Source: Planctomycetaceae bacterium (GTDB taxonomy: Bacteria; Planctomycetota; Planctomycetia; Planctomycetales; Planctomycetaceae). From it: a stretch of 9,956 nt of DNA. Position 1 is the stretch's first letter; the number at the start of each line of letters is the position of its first letter. Positions 6,925 through 9,956 of the stretch are shown here, one piece after another. The stretch covers positions 5,072 to 15,027 of the forward strand of contig JALWSL010000557.1 of the NCBI GenBank assembly GCA_027080405.1, given 5' to 3'. The translations under genes and the position numbers were made by a program. Under the pieces are notes generated by a model, which did no database searches, had not been told where the DNA came from, and saw nothing but the letters and a program-made list of their open reading frames with translations.

Positions 6925-8397
6925 ATGGCTGAATTCAATTTACGGCAGCACGGAATTACTGTGGAGGATGTTTTGAGGAATCCTTCTCCTTCACAACTGT
7001 ACGAGGAAGCGATACTCCATGATAAAGGGACTTCGATTTCTGATACGGGGTGCCTGATTGCCTACTCGGGCGAGAAAACAGGCCGATCGCCCAAAGACAA
7101 ACGGGTTGTCAAGCATCCCGATTCCGAAAATGATATCTGGTGGGGGCCCGTCAATTTCCCTCTTGATCATCTGACTTACGCGATCAACCGTGAACGGGCC
7201 ATCGATTATCTCAATATTTGCCCGCGGCTTTATTGTGTCGACGCGTTTGCTGGCTGGGATCCTGGCAGTCGGCTGAAAATTCGTGTGATTTGTGCCCGGC
7301 CCTACCATGCGCTTTTCATGACGAATATGCTTATCTCTCCGACCAGAGAAGAACTCGAACAGTTCGGAGACCCGGATTACACCATCATCAACGCGGGGCA
7401 ATTCCCGGCCAACCGGCACACCACCGGGATGACATCGAAAACGTCGGTTGATTTGAGTATTGAAGATGGCGAAGTCGTCATTCTGGGAACGGAATACGCC
7501 GGCGAGATGAAAAAAGGTGTTTTCACCATCGTAAATTACTGGGGGCCGAAAAAAGGGATTCTCTCGATGCACTGTTCAGCCACCGCTGATCGACAAACGG
7601 GAGAATCCTCGGTACTGTTCGGCCTTTCGGGAACTGGCAAAACAACGCTTTCTGCGGATCAGAAACGGTATCTTATCGGAGATGACGAGCATTGCTGGAA
7701 TGACGAAGGGATCTTCAACATCGAGGGGGGCTGCTACGCCAAGGCGGTCTACCTTTCGAAGGAACGGGAACCGGAAATCTTCAATGCGTTGCGGTTTGGC
7801 GCGGTTCTTGAAAATGTCGTTTATGATCAGGAAAGTCACCATGTCGATTTCAATGATACCTCCATCACGCAAAATACCCGTGGAGCGTACCCGATTGAAA
7901 ATATGAGTAACGCGAAAATTCCGTGCGTGGCAGGACATCCCACCAATGTCATCTTCCTCACCTGCGATGCATTTGGCGTTCTGCCTCCCGTGAGCAAACT
8001 TTCTCCACAACAGGCGATGTATCATTTCATCAGCGGTTACACGGCCAAAGTCGCCGGGACGGAAGTTGGTGTGACCGAACCGGAGGCGACATTCTCCCCC
8101 TGTTTCGGAGGCCCGTTTTTGGCCTGGCACCCTGGGCGTTACGCAGAACTTCTGGCTGAAAAAATACAGAAACATCAGGCTAATGTCTGGCTCGTGAACA
8201 CCGGCTGGAGTGGCGGACCGTACGGTGTGGGCGCCCGAATCCCTCTCCCCCAGACCCGGGCGATTATTGATGCGATCCATTCAGGGGAACTGGCCCATGC
8301 ACCTTGCGAAAAAGATCCGATCTTCGGTCTGGACGTAGTGACCGAATGCCCGCGGGTGCCCGGCGATATTCTGGTTCCCAAAAACACATGGGCCTAG
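6925..8397 (+). CDS. pckA: Phosphoenolpyruvate carboxykinase (ATP), cut short by in-frame TAG
   Basis: The enzyme converts oxaloacetate + ATP to phosphoenolpyruvate + ADP + CO2, the first committed step of gluconeogenesis, in the cytoplasm. Visible motifs are the substrate-binding GRSPKDK (53-59), active-site lysines in YAGEMKKG (191-198), P-loop GLSGTGKTT (233-241), metal-binding GDDEH (252-256) and LTCDAFGVLPPVSKL (345-359). GYTAKVAGTE (371-380) and NTGWSGGPYGVG (425-436) also match. AGGAA at 6909-6913 sits 11 bases before ATG 6925. The frame ends after NTWA with TAG at 8395, giving 490 residues, whereas ATP-type PckA is usually about 530-540. The missing tail continues in the same frame to 8517. 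All catalytic motifs precede the stop, but loss of the C-terminal helical segment could harm folding. Confidence 0.95.
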   Translation: MAEFNLRQHGITVEDVLRNPSPSQLYEEAILHDKGTSISDTGCLIAYSGEKTGRSPKDKRVVKHPDSENDIWWGPVNFPLDHLTYAINRERAIDYLNICPRLYCVDAFAGWDPGSRLKIRVICARPYHALFMTNMLISPTREELEQFGDPDYTIINAGQFPANRHTTGMTSKTSVDLSIEDGEVVILGTEYAGEMKKGVFTIVNYWGPKKGILSMHCSATADRQTGESSVLFGLSGTGKTTLSADQKRYLIGDDEHCWNDEGIFNIEGGCYAKAVYLSKEREPEIFNALRFGAVLENVVYDQESHHVDFNDTSITQNTRGAYPIENMSNAKIPCVAGHPTNVIFLTCDAFGVLPPVSKLSPQQAMYHFISGYTAKVAGTEVGVTEPEATFSPCFGGPFLAWHPGRYAELLAEKIQKHQANVWLVNTGWSGGPYGVGARIPLPQTRAIIDAIHSGELAHAPCEKDPIFGLDVVTECPRVPGDILVPKNTWA

Positions 8398-8517
8398 CCG
8401 AATGAATATCAAAACACAGCTGCCGGACTGGCGAAACGGTTTCAGGAAAATTTTGCCAATTATGCTTCGGGAGTCAGCGAAGAAGTTTGTGCAGCCGGGC
8501 CCGTTGTGGCAGAATAG
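8398..8517 (+). pseudogene. pckA: Displaced C-terminal tail of pckA beyond the TAG
   Basis: Directly after TAG 8395-8397 the pckA frame continues with CCG and 38 further sense codons to a second TAG at 8515-8517. The peptide reads PNEYQNTAAGLAKRFQENF, then ANYASGVSEEVCAAGPVVAE. From memory of the family this is the usual PckA ending: a helix of the type 'Y..A..LA..F.ENF..Y' followed by 'GVS.EV..AGP'. Adding it, plus one residue for the TAG, gives 530 residues, the normal length. The frame is unchanged, so this is a nonsense codon, not a frameshift. CAG to TAG is the simplest origin. There is no start codon or ribosome site that would make the tail a separate gene. Confidence 0.82.
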
Positions 8518-8592
8518 TGCAGCGTAGTAGGGCAAAAGTTCCACAAGGCGTTTCCATTGCAGAGACAGTCAGCAGGACTGAAACAGTGACAG

Positions 8593-8597
8593 GGAGG
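8593..8597 (+). promoter_or_regulatory. Strong Shine-Dalgarno for the lipoprotein gene
   Basis: GGAGG lies 8 bases before ATG 8606. It is the best ribosome binding site in the window and fixes the start of the SH3-like lipoprotein. Just upstream, CAGTC-agcag-GACTG forms a small 5-bp hairpin that could modulate access, but this is speculative. Confidence 0.7.
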
Positions 8598-8605
8598 GAA
8601 AGAGA

Positions 8606-9064
8606 ATGCGGTACTCCATTCGTTTTTTTCGTGGCGTGGTAGCGATATCTGCCATTGTGCTGTTTGCTGGTCTTTTTTCAGGTTGCAGTGAAACACCAAC
8701 AGCCGGGCCGGCCGCATCGGCGAACGGTGAAAATGGTGAGGACGGGAATAATGATCCCGGCCCCGTTCCGGAAGGACAGCACGAACCGGAGCCGGCAAAT
8801 GAAAATGAACAGATTGAACTTCCGATTCCCGATCAGAGCAGCCGCTCGGCGAATCCCGACCTCTCTCCCACGCATGTCATTACCCAACAGGTCGTTTATT
8901 ACAAAGCCGGGCCGCAGCAGGCGATACCGCCCGATGGAAAGCTGGAAGCAGGAACCAAAGTCTGCATCGTACGGGAAGCAGGCAGCTATACTGAAATAAA
9001 GGCGGAGAATGGCGTTCAAGGTTATGTCACCGCAGATAGCCTGAAGCGGCTGGAAAGCAAATAG
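8606..9064 (+). CDS. Small lipoprotein with SH3-like domain
   Basis: The protein has 152 residues. An N-terminal signal (MRYSIRFFRG, then a hydrophobic core to residue 23) ends in LFSGC, so Cys27 is the likely lipid-anchored residue. Phe at -3 is unusual for a lipobox. A low-complexity, acidic linker rich in Glu, Asn, Pro and Gly follows (about 30-85). The end (about 88-150) resembles a bacterial SH3 (SH3b) domain: a tyrosine-rich strand VVYYKAGP, LEAGTKVCIVREAGSYTEI, then GVQGYVTADSLKRL. Such domains often bind peptidoglycan or other envelope components; the ligand here is unknown. Calling it an envelope lipoprotein is inference from the signal. It lies 88 bases after the restored end of pckA and converges on tsaB. 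It has no obvious pathway link to either neighbour. Confidence 0.75.
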   Translation: MRYSIRFFRGVVAISAIVLFAGLFSGCSETPTAGPAASANGENGEDGNNDPGPVPEGQHEPEPANENEQIELPIPDQSSRSANPDLSPTHVITQQVVYYKAGPQQAIPPDGKLEAGTKVCIVREAGSYTEIKAENGVQGYVTADSLKRLESK

Positions 9065-9090
9065 TGCGGCGAGGTGCGATTGGAAAAGAC

Positions 9091-9155
9091 AAGCCGAACG
9101 GAAATAGCCGAACGGTGATCAGCCGGACGCAGGGGCACGTTGAACGTTCGGGCTT
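9091..9155. repeat. Triplicated short repeat with inverted partner at convergent junction
   Basis: AGCCGAACGG occurs at 9092-9101 and 9106-9115, and a degenerate copy AGCCGGACGC lies at 9121-9130, a spacing of 14-15 bases. CGTTCGGGCTT at 9145-9155 is the inverted partner, with one extra G. On the minus strand, reading out of tsaB, AAGCCCGAACG can pair with CGTTCGGCTT, which is then followed by the T-rich GTCTTTTCC. This suggests a terminator for tsaB and perhaps a shared structure for both convergent transcripts. The loop is long (about 44 bases), or about 29 if the nearer copy pairs, so confidence is low. Confidence 0.35.
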
Positions 9156-9176
9156 GAGCAGACCGGGGCACCTTTA

Positions 9177-9884
9177 TTATTTCCCTGCTCTTCTCTCCTC
9201 GGCAGCGCTGCGTCGGATGTAAAGCGGTCGCAGTTCGAATGGATGTACCGCCCCGTTTTTGCTGAGTTCGTTTTGTCCCAGAAGGGCGACAACAGTCGCA
9301 TCGGGAGACCGTTTCTGTTCAGGGGTGATTCCGGCGGGGGAGAAACCGCTGCTTTCGGGAAGCTGTTTGAGGATCCGGTCGATAGTTGGACCGGAAAGTA
9401 AAACATTTTCCCGAGGGAGCGATGCCCAGGCTTCGATATCGCTGACCTCAATCGCAGCTTCGGGGTTCCACCCGTTACTGCAATACGAAAACCGTTGCCA
9501 GGCGATTTGGCCCTTCCGTAAATCTTCGACCACTTCAATTACTGCCGAATGTGGGCAATCTTCCGAAGGATTCAGCCGCCCGGCAATGACAGCGAAGGTA
9601 TCGACCGGAACCAGTGGCACCGCGGTGGTGTAACTGAATGTTTTGGCGAAAACAAGGCCGACTCGCAACCCTGTAAAGCTCCCGGGGCCACGACTGACAG
9701 CCAGGCAGTCGAGTTCACCCGCTTTGATGTCCTGCTGTCGCAGCATTTGCTGCACGCAAACAGGCAACGTTTTCGTATCCGGCCGACCCTGATCGCGCAA
9801 GTCGCGATGTACCAGAACCGTTCGGCCGTCCAATAACGCCACACTTGCCTGTTTTCCTGTTGTTTCGATTCCTAGTGTGAGCAT
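9177..9884 (-). CDS. tsaB: tRNA threonylcarbamoyladenosine biosynthesis protein TsaB
   Basis: TsaB is the non-catalytic ASKHA-fold partner that dimerises with TsaD, and works with TsaE, to place threonylcarbamoyl on A37 of ANN-decoding tRNAs in the cytoplasm. The start MLTLGIETTGKQASVALLDG matches the family's first strand and phosphate-binding loop. The signature RGPGSFTGLRVGL lies about 65-77 residues in, and the end carries LRPLYIRRSAAEE, the usual 'P.YLR.SAAEE' finish. ATG at 9884 gives 235 residues. A GTG at 9905 would add seven residues, but family members normally start directly at this strand and no ribosome site supports it. The gene ends with tandem stops TAATAA. It is convergent with the lipoprotein gene; no tsaD, tsaE or rimI is visible. 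The core looks complete. Confidence 0.93.
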   Translation of the reverse strand: MLTLGIETTGKQASVALLDGRTVLVHRDLRDQGRPDTKTLPVCVQQMLRQQDIKAGELDCLAVSRGPGSFTGLRVGLVFAKTFSYTTAVPLVPVDTFAVIAGRLNPSEDCPHSAVIEVVEDLRKGQIAWQRFSYCSNGWNPEAAIEVSDIEAWASLPRENVLLSGPTIDRILKQLPESSGFSPAGITPEQKRSPDATVVALLGQNELSKNGAVHPFELRPLYIRRSAAEERRAGK

Positions 9885-9956
9885 CGCTGTGGGAAACTGT
9901 TTCACAAATCAGTCGACAGGTGGTGGCAGCGTTTCCCTGGCGAACTTATGTTATGC

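Noticed and set aside
2971..8397. Complete reassignment of TAG/TAA to an amino acid in this organism
   Set aside because: TAG ends the ATPase, DUF368 and lipoprotein genes and TAA ends tsaB at expected positions; reading through would add tails with no family support.
8395..8517. Frameshift as the cause of the short PckA
   Set aside because: The tail is in exactly the same frame as the body, so a single nonsense codon explains it and no base gain or loss is needed.
9885..9905. GTG start at 9905 extending tsaB by seven residues
   Set aside because: TsaB proteins normally begin directly at the first strand, which starts at the ATG at 9884, and no ribosome site supports the GTG.
9909..9956. 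Minus-strand codons upstream of tsaB read like a protein end (HKFARETLPPPVD, then TGA), preceded by another in-frame TAA at 9951-9953
   Set aside because: Only 13 sense codons lie between the stops and the window ends there. It could be a third interrupted gene or pure chance, so it is not called.

Overview
This looks like an ordinary chromosomal segment from a bacterium of the Planctomycetota. The basis is the style of the proteins: a double-VWA surface protein with a degenerate amidotransferase-like domain, and a GspE-type ATPase with its own signal peptide and membrane anchor. Many starts lack a clear Shine-Dalgarno sequence, GC is moderate, and housekeeping genes are loosely spaced. The phylum call is inference from protein style; no marker gene in the window proves it.

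Layout, left to right. Positions 3-2429 (+) hold the 3' part of a large VWA / beta-sandwich / amidotransferase-like / VWA membrane protein that is cut by the window edge. A 457-base gap with only weak dyads follows. Next comes a GspE/PilB-family secretion ATPase, with an uninterrupted frame at 3061-4761. Its natural N-terminus appears to begin at an ATG at 2887, and an in-frame TAA at 2971 separates the two. After a hairpin come a CvpA-family membrane protein (4904-5581) and a DUF368/PopT-type polyprenyl-phosphate transporter (5697-6680). ATP-dependent PEP carboxykinase pckA (6925-8397) is stopped by an in-frame TAG, and 38 recognisable C-terminal codons continue in the same frame to 8517. A small SH3-like lipoprotein (8606-9064) then faces tsaB on the minus strand (9177-9884) across a repeat-rich convergent junction.

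How the genes relate. They do not form one pathway. CvpA and DUF368 are both inner-membrane proteins linked to envelope homeostasis. PckA is central carbon metabolism. TsaB belongs to the tRNA t6A pathway. The VWA protein and the ATPase belong to cell-surface and secretion functions whose partners are outside the window. I see no CRISPR array, transposase, integrase, tRNA, rRNA or defence system.

The signal most worth attention is that two of six well-recognised genes carry a single in-frame nonsense codon with intact coding sequence on both sides. Each could arise from a glutamine codon by one C-to-T change. Sequence error, strain polymorphism, recent gene decay and leaky or suppressed termination all remain possible. 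Wholesale reassignment of TAA/TAG is disfavoured, because both codons also end genes here at the expected family lengths.
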